A program made the translations under genes and the position numbers. From Acinetobacter sp. NIPH 2100 (GTDB taxonomy: Bacteria; Pseudomonadota; Gammaproteobacteria; Pseudomonadales; Moraxellaceae): a stretch of DNA of 64,000 nt. The stretch covers positions 853,924 to 917,923 of the forward strand of contig NZ_KB850224.1 in the NCBI RefSeq assembly GCF_000369805.1, read 5' to 3'. Of the stretch, positions 26,569-35,223 are shown piece after piece (within the stretch, counting starts at the first letter, position 1; every line of letters starts with the position of its first letter). Below the pieces are notes generated by a model. That model was not told where the DNA came from. It worked only from the letters and a program-made list of their open reading frames with translations, and did not search any database.

Positions 26569-27981
26569 ATGATGAAAAATAAGTACCTGATTGGTTTTTT
26601 TTGGATTTTTATAGGGAGCTGTCTAAGTTCTTTATCTGTTGCGTCCCCAACGTTAGAAAGTATGACAGATGATGAAATGTCAGCAATAACAGGTCAAGCT
26701 TTAATGAGTCTATCTTATATAAGCCCAACTGATGCCAATAATTTAGAATCTAGCCGTACAGGTGGAAATACTAATACAGGTTTTTACCGCTTAGGTATGG
26801 AAGCCAAATTGGAATTAAATGCAAATATTAAAAAATTACAATTAGGTTGTGGTGGCGTCAATGGTGCTGGTGGATGTGATATTGATTTTGATAATGTAAG
26901 TTTATCGGGTTTAAAACTTGATAGTAATGGTAATCCACTAGCTATGACGCGGGAGGAAAGAGCGAGCTCTTCAGCTGAATTAACAAACCCATATATAGAG
27001 TTTGCAATCAGAAATCCGAATAGTGCATCAACGCGTGAGGTTGTTGGGCTAAGACTTGGCTCAGAATTAGCAAATGGTTTGTTAACTATTGGTGAAAATA
27101 ATGGAACTATTAATGGTATTAACTCTTTAAGCGGTTATATGAACATTGCACCAACGACAGGAACAACTCAAACTGCTGCAGGAAATTTAACACAAACAAT
27201 TACTGGTCGCGTAAATGTTGGAGGATGCATCAGTGGGTGTCCAGTTGGTTTTACAACAGATAATAAGCCACTTTCAATTCCTTCTATGCCAGTTTCATTC
27301 AATACAAAGTCTTCAGATGTGCAAGGTATACGTCAAACTTTTGCTACAGTGGGCGCCTCAGCTAAAGTTCCAAGTATCCTCTTGACTGAGAGTTCAGGAA
27401 GTAGAACGGCAAACATGCCAGGTTGTTTCTGGGTATTAATTGTCCCTTTGTGTAATTATAAAATTAATGATTTACGAATTAATGGCAGTATTGATAATTT
27501 ATATGTAGATGTTAGTTTACAGCAATCATTGGGCTTAATTCATAGTATTCCTATTAAGTCTCCATTATCATTGTCATTACAAAAGCAAAAGATGCTATGG
27601 CCAAATGCTCCTAAAAGCCCAGTTACAAATCAATATGTTGCAGCTGAACAAGGTTGGTGGTTAGCTGCAAATGATCCAATCAAATTAGGAGCTCTTGCAA
27701 CAGCGCCTGGATTTACAGCAGATATTTCCTCTGCCTATCCACAGGTGGCAAGTATTGTTTCGACTTATCTATACAATAATCCCCTATATGTTCCATTCGG
27801 TGATGCTGTAGGTTCGGTATTTACCAGTAAATTGATTGCAAATGTAAACTCGGTTGATTTAAATAGCTACACAAACCCTGCTGTAGGCGGAAGCCCCGTT
27901 CGAGTTAATTTAAAAGATTTACCTTTGGGCGCAGTACAAGATGTAACATCTAATTGCTATGGTGGGCTAAGATTTTGTTAA
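26569..27981 (+). CDS. Secreted protein, Fil/DUF6160-like, paralogue 3
   Basis: The 470-residue third paralogue has a signal peptide ending near 'LSVASP' (residue 26) and LESMTDDEMSAITGQALMSL. 'LGCGGVNGAGGCDIDFDNVSLSG', 'ASSSAELTNPYIEFAIRNP' and 'INSLSGYM' follow, then a variable middle with its own extra Cys residues (CISGC, and CFWVLIVPLC). The shared 'LSLQKQKMLWPNAP ... EQGWWLAANDP' and a C-terminal NCYGGLRFC end it. Loss of the variable middle would leave a protein similar to paralogues 1 and 2. It starts at the first of two adjacent ATGs, with AAAAAGGA upstream, and has its own terminator. Confidence 0.8.
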   Translation: MMKNKYLIGFFWIFIGSCLSSLSVASPTLESMTDDEMSAITGQALMSLSYISPTDANNLESSRTGGNTNTGFYRLGMEAKLELNANIKKLQLGCGGVNGAGGCDIDFDNVSLSGLKLDSNGNPLAMTREERASSSAELTNPYIEFAIRNPNSASTREVVGLRLGSELANGLLTIGENNGTINGINSLSGYMNIAPTTGTTQTAAGNLTQTITGRVNVGGCISGCPVGFTTDNKPLSIPSMPVSFNTKSSDVQGIRQTFATVGASAKVPSILLTESSGSRTANMPGCFWVLIVPLCNYKINDLRINGSIDNLYVDVSLQQSLGLIHSIPIKSPLSLSLQKQKMLWPNAPKSPVTNQYVAAEQGWWLAANDPIKLGALATAPGFTADISSAYPQVASIVSTYLYNNPLYVPFGDAVGSVFTSKLIANVNSVDLNSYTNPAVGGSPVRVNLKDLPLGAVQDVTSNCYGGLRFC

Positions 27982-27987
27982 TCGGAT

Positions 27988-28009
27988 AAAAGCAGCTAAA
28001 GCTGCTTTT
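27988..28009 (+). terminator. Terminator of paralogue 3
   Basis: AAAAGCAGC and GCTGCTTTT form a 9-bp stem with loop TAAA. Confidence 0.75.
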
Positions 28010-28051
28010 AATTTCACTTATCGGAAAAATGTAACATTTCCCCTCTTTTTT

Positions 28052-28079
28052 TTGCATTTGTGTAATTGTTAGGCATAAT
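28052..28079 (+). promoter_or_regulatory. Predicted promoter of the four-gene secreted-protein operon
   Basis: TTGCAT and CATAAT are 16 bp apart. The predicted start near 28086 lies just before the inverted repeat at 28098. The -35 match is weak. Confidence 0.3.
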
Positions 28080-28097
28080 AATCTACATTAGCTGAAA

Positions 28098-28147
28098 TTG
28101 AGTGATGCTTGGATGCGCATCATTATTGGTAACGATTGATCACTCAA
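28098..28147 (+). promoter_or_regulatory. Nested palindromes in the operon leader
   Basis: TTGAGTGAT (28098-28106) and ATCACTCAA (28139-28147) are perfect 9-bp inverted arms. Between them lies the 10-bp palindrome GATGCGCATC (28112-28121), whose left half repeats the GATGC just upstream. The structure is 52 bp before the first start codon and could be an operator or an RNA leader element. Confidence 0.5.
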
Positions 28148-28199
28148 ATGGATTAAAAAAATAAAGTTGGTGCGGAGCATCGTTAACAGGAAGGTCAAG

Positions 28200-29783
28200 A
28201 TGACTACACTTCATACGGTATCTTTTCAAAAAAAATTGTTGGTAAGTCTTATTGGCTTATGTTTTAGTCAATCTGTTTTTGCATTACAAGAATTGACAGA
28301 TCAAGGGTTAAGTGAAACGACTGGTGAAGGGATTGCAATTTTACCAACAAATAGCTTTTTTGTGTTTCGGGAAGCTGGCGCAAATGAAACATTAAATGCC
28401 CTTTTGACCGATCGTACCAAAGATACAGGTTATATCCATTATTTACCCATCGGCGGTCTTACTTCCACGGTTCAAGATACCAATAAAGATGGTTATGTCT
28501 CCGATGGAACTACGGCAATTGGCGGTACAGTTAGACCAATTGATCATTCTGTAGGAAAGGCTGATCTGTATTTATATGGTTTAGCATTATCTAAAAATGC
28601 TAGTAATAATAGTAATAGTCGTTTAGATAGTGGAATGACGGGTAGTACTGCAAATGCTGCAATTACATCTTGGGGAACGGCGGCGAATCCATGGTTATTT
28701 AAAACAACCACTGCTAAAAATGTACCTAATTTTAGTGCGACAACTTGTTCAGGTGCTGCTGATACTAAATGTCAAGTGACCTATCTGAATCTAGAAGCTC
28801 CTCTTTATGAAACAACAGTTCCGACCTTAGCAGCAAATGGAGCTGATGCTTATAACTTGAAATTGGCATTATGGGCTGATGCATTTGTAAGAGATCAAAG
28901 TAAAGCAGAAGGTGATGCTAATCAATTCAATCTAGGTGAAAACTTTGGGCAAAATACAACTGGGCGTGCAAATAGATTACGTTTACAAGGTGTTTGGAAT
29001 GGTTTTAGCGTCAATGGTAGTAACTTACAGGTTTTTCAAACTTTAGGTGGCGCTACGAACACCAATGGTATGAGTTCTTTTTATAATAATACGCTCGGAC
29101 TATCAGGAATTCTGCGTTTTAACAGTGGTACAGGAACAACAGCATCAGATGCAGATGTTTTACGTTTAAGTACTCGAGAATGCGGTGCAGGTAATCCAAA
29201 TGGTTGTACTACTGGAACAGCTCAAGGCCTGTTAGCAAGTCCAGGTGTCAGTGGAAGTGGAGCAACAACAGCACCGAACTTCTCTCCAGATGAAGGTTTA
29301 TTTATATATAACTTAAATACAAATTTAGTGCTCGGTTCACTTTATCAACCTTTAATTTTAGGTTCTGATGGGAAAAACTTTAGCTTAGAAATTGCCCGAA
29401 TTCCGAATAAAGTAGAGATCTATTCCAAAATATATACGCGGTACGCCGGGGATACAGGAGATTCAACGGTTACATATTATGGATCAACTTGTAATGTATT
29501 TACCTGTGGTACAAGTACGTTAGCTGGCTATCAAGGTGGTTCGCCACGTAATGATTATGGCAGTAGCAGTTTGCCAGCAAATACTACATTACCAACACAT
29601 AGTAGTATAAGTATTGGGTCGGTGACGCAAGGCGCTAATAATTTACTTATCGCTGATAAATCTGCTTCAGCAGTAGGTATTTCATTTGGAAAAGCAGGGA
29701 CATCTGGTGCTACCAATATGGGATCAGCCGTTATAGATGGTTTACTGATTCAACATATGAAAATCACTACGGCGGGGTTATGA
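28200..29783 (+). CDS. Secreted protein, Fil/DUF6160-like, first gene of operon
   Basis: The 527-residue exported protein has a signal peptide ending near 'SQSVFA' (residue 30). The mature start LQELTDQGLSETTGEGIAIL is the family motif in a variant with GEG in place of GQ. The rest is Asn/Thr/Gly/Ser-rich and beta-strand-rich, without membrane segments, and contains a few Cys pairs (e.g. CSGAADTKC; CNVFTC). The start ATG at 28200 has AGGAAGG five bases upstream; the longer frame from a TTG has none. It overlaps the next gene by four bases, so the two are translationally coupled. It may correspond to one of the FilC-F proteins; which one I cannot say. Confidence 0.75.
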   Translation: MTTLHTVSFQKKLLVSLIGLCFSQSVFALQELTDQGLSETTGEGIAILPTNSFFVFREAGANETLNALLTDRTKDTGYIHYLPIGGLTSTVQDTNKDGYVSDGTTAIGGTVRPIDHSVGKADLYLYGLALSKNASNNSNSRLDSGMTGSTANAAITSWGTAANPWLFKTTTAKNVPNFSATTCSGAADTKCQVTYLNLEAPLYETTVPTLAANGADAYNLKLALWADAFVRDQSKAEGDANQFNLGENFGQNTTGRANRLRLQGVWNGFSVNGSNLQVFQTLGGATNTNGMSSFYNNTLGLSGILRFNSGTGTTASDADVLRLSTRECGAGNPNGCTTGTAQGLLASPGVSGSGATTAPNFSPDEGLFIYNLNTNLVLGSLYQPLILGSDGKNFSLEIARIPNKVEIYSKIYTRYAGDTGDSTVTYYGSTCNVFTCGTSTLAGYQGGSPRNDYGSSSLPANTTLPTHSSISIGSVTQGANNLLIADKSASAVGISFGKAGTSGATNMGSAVIDGLLIQHMKITTAGL

Positions 29784-30532
29784 TGAAAACGATAACTTTA
29801 CTATTTTTGCTTTTTACAACAGTAGCTCATGCTGGCTTGGAAACATTAGATAATAATGAAATGCGGGCAGTTGAAGGGCAGGCTGGTGCTGATTTGTCAT
29901 TAAAACTTTCGTTAAACCAAACCCCCACTTTTCAATTTGATAATGGTGTTGGTGGTGTATGTCAGAATTTGGCGTACTGCCATCTTGGAATTTCTGTAAA
30001 TAAACGTTTTGTTGACGCAAGTAATAATGCGGTTAGTGATCCTACCAATAGTAATCCTGCAAATAAACTTTGGTTAGTATTTAAAGGTATACAGGGAACA
30101 GTTAATCTTCAGAAACTGGGTTTAGATGGTTTTGATTTGACTTATAAAAATGATGGTGGTCAAGATATTGTTAAACCATCGATGATGTTTAGTTTGGATG
30201 CAACATTACCAATTCTGATTAGAAACCTCGGTTTTAATGCACTCTCAATCGAGAAAGATGATTTTACAAGTTACTATGACACTACCACAGGAAAATTAAT
30301 TGAAGGAACGAACCCAGCAGCAGCACCCACAACTGGCTATGGTTATTTAAAAGCACCAACCTATACTGCAGTTGCACAAAAAGTAGGGACAGTGGCGAGC
30401 GGAGCGACCACAGCCAATAATTATGATACTGGTCGTGAAACAGGATTTATGGGACTAAACATGAATGGTAACTTGGCAATACAAGGGAAAATGATGATGT
30501 TTTCTTGTGATGCTAGTCATCCACGTTGTTAA
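29780..30532 (+). CDS. Secreted protein, Fil/DUF6160-like, second gene of operon
   Basis: The 250-residue exported protein has a signal peptide of about 18 residues (ending VAHA) and the motif LETLDNNEMRAVEGQAGADLSL. The body is beta-rich, and a 'CQNLAYC' pair near residue 60 and 'CDASHPRC' at the extreme C-terminus suggest two disulfides. The start codon overlaps the stop of the preceding gene (ATGATGA), and the next gene starts 29 bp downstream. Function is unknown beyond family resemblance. Confidence 0.75.
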   Translation: MMKTITLLFLLFTTVAHAGLETLDNNEMRAVEGQAGADLSLKLSLNQTPTFQFDNGVGGVCQNLAYCHLGISVNKRFVDASNNAVSDPTNSNPANKLWLVFKGIQGTVNLQKLGLDGFDLTYKNDGGQDIVKPSMMFSLDATLPILIRNLGFNALSIEKDDFTSYYDTTTGKLIEGTNPAAAPTTGYGYLKAPTYTAVAQKVGTVASGATTANNYDTGRETGFMGLNMNGNLAIQGKMMMFSCDASHPRC

Positions 30533-30561
30533 TTAAGTCTATTTTTCAAAGGATTGAAGTG

Positions 30562-32994
30562 ATGAAAAATAAAAATGTAAATCACAGGAACATAATTTTT
30601 GCGCTCAATACTTTGGCTGCAAGTATATTTTTTATTAGTCACTCTGCTTATGCATTACAAGCATTAGATGATAGTGCTCTACGTAGTGTGAATGCTCAGG
30701 ATGGTGTTCATATTGAAACGACGTATGACAATATTAATGTAGATCAGTTTTATTGGCAGGATAATGCTGGCCGAGGAAGCTCAGATGCAGTTGGTACGAC
30801 GCTAAAAGCTGTAGCGAATAATTTTAGAATACAAAAAAATGCTTTAGGGGACCAACTTGGCACAAACTATAAGTTAAATACGGGAAGTAATGGTGCAAAG
30901 ACAGGTTTAGATATTGAGTTATCTTCCAATCCATCATTAATTACAATTGGTTCATTCCAGATTTGTGATCCGAACAGATGTAGTAGTGATATTGGTAACT
31001 TAGCGATTCAAACGACTTCGCCATTAGATTTAAAATTTAAGACGACAGATGGTTTATTTAGTAAAAATAGTCAGGCATCGTTGGAGCTAGGACTAAAAAA
31101 TGCCACAGTTTATTTAGGGCAGACATCGAATAGTCAGTTGAATCAATTGATTTTAAAGAACTTTAACTTTAACTTTCTTGGTAAGGGCGTAATGTTTGTA
31201 GACTCAGCAGAAGGTATGAAGCTACAAACAAATAATGCCTTACTGATTGGAAATGCTGCTAATGCATCATTAACCCAAACGCCAAATGGAGATTATGGAT
31301 ATGTCGATTTTACCCGTGTTAAAGATACTGGGGCTGTAACTGCAGGTACCTATTCAGAGGGCGGTGTTGCAACCAATTCGGGCTTAAACCTTGAGTTTAT
31401 GCTGAATAAAAATGTGAATCCGAGTTCTCCCTATACACTTGATTCTACCAACACACCATTGAACCAACAAGCCGCACCAAATAATAAAGCACAGGGACTT
31501 ATTCGCGTGGGTGCGAATGGTCGTATGGTCAATGGTTCTCTTCAAGTGCGTGGTCTGAATGCAAATTCAGCTACTGATCCAAACTATAGTACAAACTATG
31601 GTGATCCCAATGGAACCAATATCTTAGGTAAGACCAGTGATGGTAAAGCAATCATGGGTGATACAGGGATTGCATTCCGTATGAAGGCCGAATTCACCAA
31701 AGACGGTGACTCAATGTTGGGAAGTGATGGTAAAGCAACGACTTTAGAAATTGGGGGGGCTGGATTAAATACCTATGGTTTTGAATTTGGTAATTTAACA
31801 GGATTACAGTTAGGTACTCGAGGCTCATTTGATACGGGTAATGTTTATATCAATTTGGTTGATGCAAAATCTGTATTCTTACCAGCAAATTATATTTTTC
31901 AAACCTCTAAGTTTGGGAATGGTAGCTTCTTAACTCAAAATTCTGATTATATTCAAAGTATTCATACACAAACAGGAACTACTAATCCATACAGCCTATT
32001 AGTAGCAATTCGTGGAGCGGAATTCCAAGCAATTTCTAGACGTGGTCGATTTACCAATAGTGCAACTAATAATCCTGAAAGTGGTTATGCTGCAATTACA
32101 GAGCATACAGACAACAATTGGGGTTTGGCATTACCATTCTATAATCTAAATGCCAATATGGCGATGTATGGTACGAGAATTAATGCAAACGAAGCTTTTT
32201 ACTTTGATAAAGCTGGTGTGAAGCGTAGTGTTGCAAGCAGCGGAGATACACCTCGATTAGGCTTCTCATTGGGCATGAGTACTACTGGTGTAGATCGTGA
32301 TACTGGTAATAATAGTGCTTTAGGAAATAAAACCACTTCAATTTTAGTCATTGATGGCGCAAAAAATTATTATATGGGTCTTCGTAACATTGATATGTTA
32401 TTGAAAGGAACTGGTAGCATTGGTCTTGAAAATGGTAGTTTGAATGCAACATTGAAAGATATGCTAATCGTTATGGCTGCAGAAGTTGCTGCAGGATATT
32501 TACCTGGGGCTTCATATAGCGGTGGTGTTGCTCCAAATAATAACTTTGCATTGAGTAATGATGTTTTATTCGGTCTAAAACTTCGTGTTGGGGGGGATAT
32601 GAATCTTTCTCTGATTCCGAACAATGAATATAAAACAGATGGTACTGGTAATGCGATGAGCATTGTTGGAGATCTAAAACTGAATGCAGCGAGTAATAAT
32701 ACTATTCAAATCAGTGACCCTGTGGATGGTTCGGCGTTAGGTTTAGACAATATCCAAGGTGATCTCGCATTCAATAATGCAATCCAAATTAATCGACATA
32801 GTTCTGGTGAGGGCGTAGTGAGTTTTAATACAGCCTTAACATTTAATCCAAATCGTACTACTGATGGTGTATTTAGAACCAAAGATATTAATCTTTATGG
32901 ACCTAGTGGTGGTGCGGGTGCTCAACGATTAGGCGAGATGGCGATTACTGGAGGGCGTTTGACAAGCCAACTTTCGATTATGCCTAGAAACTAA
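30562..32994 (+). CDS. Large secreted protein, Fil/DUF6160-like, third gene of operon
   Basis: The 810-residue protein is the largest of the cluster. It has a signal peptide (about 35 residues, ending 'HSAYA'), the mature motif LQALDDSALRSVNAQDGVHIET, and a long beta-strand-rich body with many Gly/Asn/Thr. Recurrent segments of the type 'GLNLEF', 'GLDIEL', 'LTFNPN' and 'GDLKLNAAS' suggest a beta-helix or surface-exposed beta-solenoid. The only clear Cys pair is near residue 135 (CDPNRC). I chose the ATG at 30562, which has AAAGGATTGAAG upstream. It could be the main structural or adhesive component; this is inferred from size and fold impression only. Confidence 0.75.
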   Translation: MKNKNVNHRNIIFALNTLAASIFFISHSAYALQALDDSALRSVNAQDGVHIETTYDNINVDQFYWQDNAGRGSSDAVGTTLKAVANNFRIQKNALGDQLGTNYKLNTGSNGAKTGLDIELSSNPSLITIGSFQICDPNRCSSDIGNLAIQTTSPLDLKFKTTDGLFSKNSQASLELGLKNATVYLGQTSNSQLNQLILKNFNFNFLGKGVMFVDSAEGMKLQTNNALLIGNAANASLTQTPNGDYGYVDFTRVKDTGAVTAGTYSEGGVATNSGLNLEFMLNKNVNPSSPYTLDSTNTPLNQQAAPNNKAQGLIRVGANGRMVNGSLQVRGLNANSATDPNYSTNYGDPNGTNILGKTSDGKAIMGDTGIAFRMKAEFTKDGDSMLGSDGKATTLEIGGAGLNTYGFEFGNLTGLQLGTRGSFDTGNVYINLVDAKSVFLPANYIFQTSKFGNGSFLTQNSDYIQSIHTQTGTTNPYSLLVAIRGAEFQAISRRGRFTNSATNNPESGYAAITEHTDNNWGLALPFYNLNANMAMYGTRINANEAFYFDKAGVKRSVASSGDTPRLGFSLGMSTTGVDRDTGNNSALGNKTTSILVIDGAKNYYMGLRNIDMLLKGTGSIGLENGSLNATLKDMLIVMAAEVAAGYLPGASYSGGVAPNNNFALSNDVLFGLKLRVGGDMNLSLIPNNEYKTDGTGNAMSIVGDLKLNAASNNTIQISDPVDGSALGLDNIQGDLAFNNAIQINRHSSGEGVVSFNTALTFNPNRTTDGVFRTKDINLYGPSGGAGAQRLGEMAITGGRLTSQLSIMPRN

Positions 32995-33008
32995 TTCACT
33001 TTGATAAT

Positions 33009-33059
33009 GAAGACAGTCATTTTCCATCTATCTATTAATTGCGAAAATGATTGTGCTTC
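33009..33059 (+). repeat. Imperfect inverted repeat between the last two secreted-protein genes
   Basis: GAAGACAGTCATTTTC (33009-33024) pairs imperfectly with GAAAATGATTGTGCTTC (33043-33059) around an 18-base loop. There is no T tract, so it is more likely an mRNA stability or processing structure than a terminator. Confidence 0.5.
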
Positions 33060-33117
33060 GAATGTGTTATGCTAATCTATAGTACATATTTTAAACATTT
33101 GTCTACGGATGAGGACA

Positions 33118-34137
33118 ATGAATAAAAACAAGAAATTAGGATGTTTGTCATTATTGTTGCTAAGTCCATTAACTATGGCAATGCAACCCATGGATGATCA
33201 AAGTCTTTCTGCAACCACTGGGCAGGATGGTTTAACGATTGGTGTCCAGGCAAACGTTCAATTTAATCAAATGGCAATCATTGATAATGATGGTCTGTCC
33301 TATACAGGTTATACGGCTCCATCCTATGCCAATCGCGCAGGTTTAGTTATTGCTGGTGTCGCTGGGCAATCGACAACAGCACCTGTGAAAGTGTCTGGTC
33401 TAAATGGCAGTACAGAGACAATACTAGGTTTTAAAGCCACTATTGATACTGATGCTGGAACAGCTTCTACTGGTGGAGCATTTGCCAATATTGGTTTAGC
33501 CTTGGATAGCAATATAACGGGTCTTCGAATTTCTCCATTTTCAATATATACAGCTAGTCCGACTTCACTTTCAAATATGAGTGGTGGTACCTATACACGG
33601 AACTCGATTTTTAGCTCAGGTACTTTACTGAAAAGTGATGTAAAAGAGTTATTACGTGTGGGAGGGATCGATATCGTTTTTGGTTCCAATAAACCGAGCA
33701 TGAATATTCAGCTGGGCGCAGCGCCTCAAGGACGTATGGTCCTTTTTGATGGAGCAATTGAGTCAATCTGTGGCTCAGGCACTGGTTGTAATATTCTATT
33801 AGTGTCGGACTATGCTGCTGCTGGAAACTCTACTACAACACCTGTTGGTGCGAGTTTTGACTTTAAACTAACTGGAAATAATGGTAATCCTTTTGGGCTG
33901 AAAGGCTTCTATGCAGGCATTTATGGTTCAGCAGGTACTACGGATAAAGGTGGAGTTGTGTTTGGAAATGCTGGCACAACCGATAAGTTTGATCTACAGC
34001 TAAATAATGTATTACTTGGTACCAGTGGCTCTCAGAAGACAGGTACTTTTAATAATTTGCCGAATGCTTCCATTGGTAATATTGGTATGACTGGTGCTTC
34101 TATAACAAATCTACAAATGAAAGTGAGCGGAATGTAG
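33118..34137 (+). CDS. FilA-like secreted protein, last gene of cluster
   Basis: The 339-residue exported protein has a signal peptide ending 'LTMA' (about residue 22), then MQPMDDQSLSATTGQDGLTIGV. That is close to what I recall of Acinetobacter FilA ('putative pilus system protein'), and the closest of the seven to the family consensus. The remainder is Gly/Thr/Asn-rich and beta-strand-like, with one Cys pair (CGSGTGC near residue 220). I used the ATG at 33118 because GATGAGGAC lies just upstream of it. It is separated from the previous gene by 123 bp with a hairpin, and is followed by a strong terminator. No chaperone, usher or secretin gene accompanies the cluster. Confidence 0.75.
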   Translation: MNKNKKLGCLSLLLLSPLTMAMQPMDDQSLSATTGQDGLTIGVQANVQFNQMAIIDNDGLSYTGYTAPSYANRAGLVIAGVAGQSTTAPVKVSGLNGSTETILGFKATIDTDAGTASTGGAFANIGLALDSNITGLRISPFSIYTASPTSLSNMSGGTYTRNSIFSSGTLLKSDVKELLRVGGIDIVFGSNKPSMNIQLGAAPQGRMVLFDGAIESICGSGTGCNILLVSDYAAAGNSTTTPVGASFDFKLTGNNGNPFGLKGFYAGIYGSAGTTDKGGVVFGNAGTTDKFDLQLNNVLLGTSGSQKTGTFNNLPNASIGNIGMTGASITNLQMKVSGM

Positions 34138-34158
34138 TTAGATCATAAAATCAATTTT

Positions 34159-34182
34159 AAAGCGGCTTAGGGCCGCTTTTTC
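34159..34182 (+). terminator. Terminator of the secreted-protein cluster
   Basis: AAAGCGGC (34159-34166) and GCCGCTTT (34172-34179) form a perfect stem with a 5-base loop, followed by TT and a T-rich tract. Confidence 0.85.
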
Positions 34183-34213
34183 TATGGGGTTTTTTTAGCT
34201 ATGTTCGGGAGGC

Positions 34214-35143
34214 TTAACTTTTTTCTAAATATTGAATGATTTCATCCAATTGTTTGATTTTTTTTACATGACCCCACAATGCTTGTGCTTCTGGATAAGC
34301 TTTGGTCATCATGCCTAACCATTGTTTATAACGTCCAATCATTCCAATTTCTGTCTTGTATTGACCGCTTAAAAAACGTTGTTGAAGTACAACCAAATCC
34401 TGCCACGATAGTAGCGCATGATCCATATCTTGACGGATACAGAGGGTTAAATCTGGTGTCGTCACTGCACCACGTCCAATCATCAAATCATGGCAGTGCG
34501 ATTGTTCTAAGCAGGCTTTTGCATCTGCATTATTCCAGATTTCACCATTGGCAATCACATTGATGCTCAAAGCTTCGGTAATCGGTTGGATCTTTTCCCA
34601 ATACGCAGGTGGAGTATAGCCATCTGCTTTAGTACGTGCATGCACTGTGAGCCAGCTTGCACCTGCATCTTCAATGGCATGGGCATTATCTAAGGTATGG
34701 TTTTCATCAAGATAACCAAGGCGCATTTTTGCTGAAACAGGGATGTGTGCAGGGACTGCATCACGAACGGCTTTGACCAATTGGTGTACGGTTTCAGGCT
34801 CATCCAGCAGAACAGAGCCACCACGATGACGGTTAACAGTTTTTGCCGGACAACCAAAATTAAGATCAATCGCAGGTGCACCTAGCCCAACCACTTTGAC
34901 AGCATTGGCGGCTAACATCTCTGGATTATTGCCAAGAAATTGCACATGTACAGGCGTACCAGCCGCTGTTTTACCTTGATTTTTAAGTTCAGGACAGAAA
35001 CTATCGTAGATATGATCTGGCAGAATGCTATCGGTAATACGGATAAACTCAGTCACGCACCAATCAAAACTGCCAACATGAGTGAGCACATCACGCATGA
35101 TTGGATCAGTTAGACCTTCCATCGGAGCGAGTACAAGTTTCAC
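34214..35143 (-). CDS. dusC: tRNA-dihydrouridine synthase (DusC type)
   Basis: The FMN enzyme reduces uridine to dihydrouridine in tRNA D-loops. The 309-residue protein begins MKLVLAPMEGLTDPIMRDVLT, has the Dus signature DLNFGCPAKTVNRHRGGSVLL with the catalytic Cys near residue 98, then 'VSAKMRLGY', 'LTVHARTKADGY', 'VIANGEIWN' and 'MIGRGA' (flavin-binding barrel). Length and motifs fit DusC, which modifies U16. It starts with GTG, preceded by TAGGTAA at seven bases. The gene is monocistronic. Confidence 0.93.
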   Translation of the reverse strand: MKLVLAPMEGLTDPIMRDVLTHVGSFDWCVTEFIRITDSILPDHIYDSFCPELKNQGKTAAGTPVHVQFLGNNPEMLAANAVKVVGLGAPAIDLNFGCPAKTVNRHRGGSVLLDEPETVHQLVKAVRDAVPAHIPVSAKMRLGYLDENHTLDNAHAIEDAGASWLTVHARTKADGYTPPAYWEKIQPITEALSINVIANGEIWNNADAKACLEQSHCHDLMIGRGAVTTPDLTLCIRQDMDHALLSWQDLVVLQQRFLSGQYKTEIGMIGRYKQWLGMMTKAYPEAQALWGHVKKIKQLDEIIQYLEKS

Positions 35144-35223
35144 GATTTTTACCTAATTAAGCGAAAACAGCGTTATACGCATTTTCAGAAAGGCTGTCTA
35201 GTTTTTATTAGAATGCTAAAAAT

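Noticed and set aside
23080..34200. Classical chaperone-usher or type IV pilus operon
   Set aside because: None of the seven proteins has pilin, chaperone, usher, secretin or ATPase features. Only the loose 'Fil' naming links them with pili.
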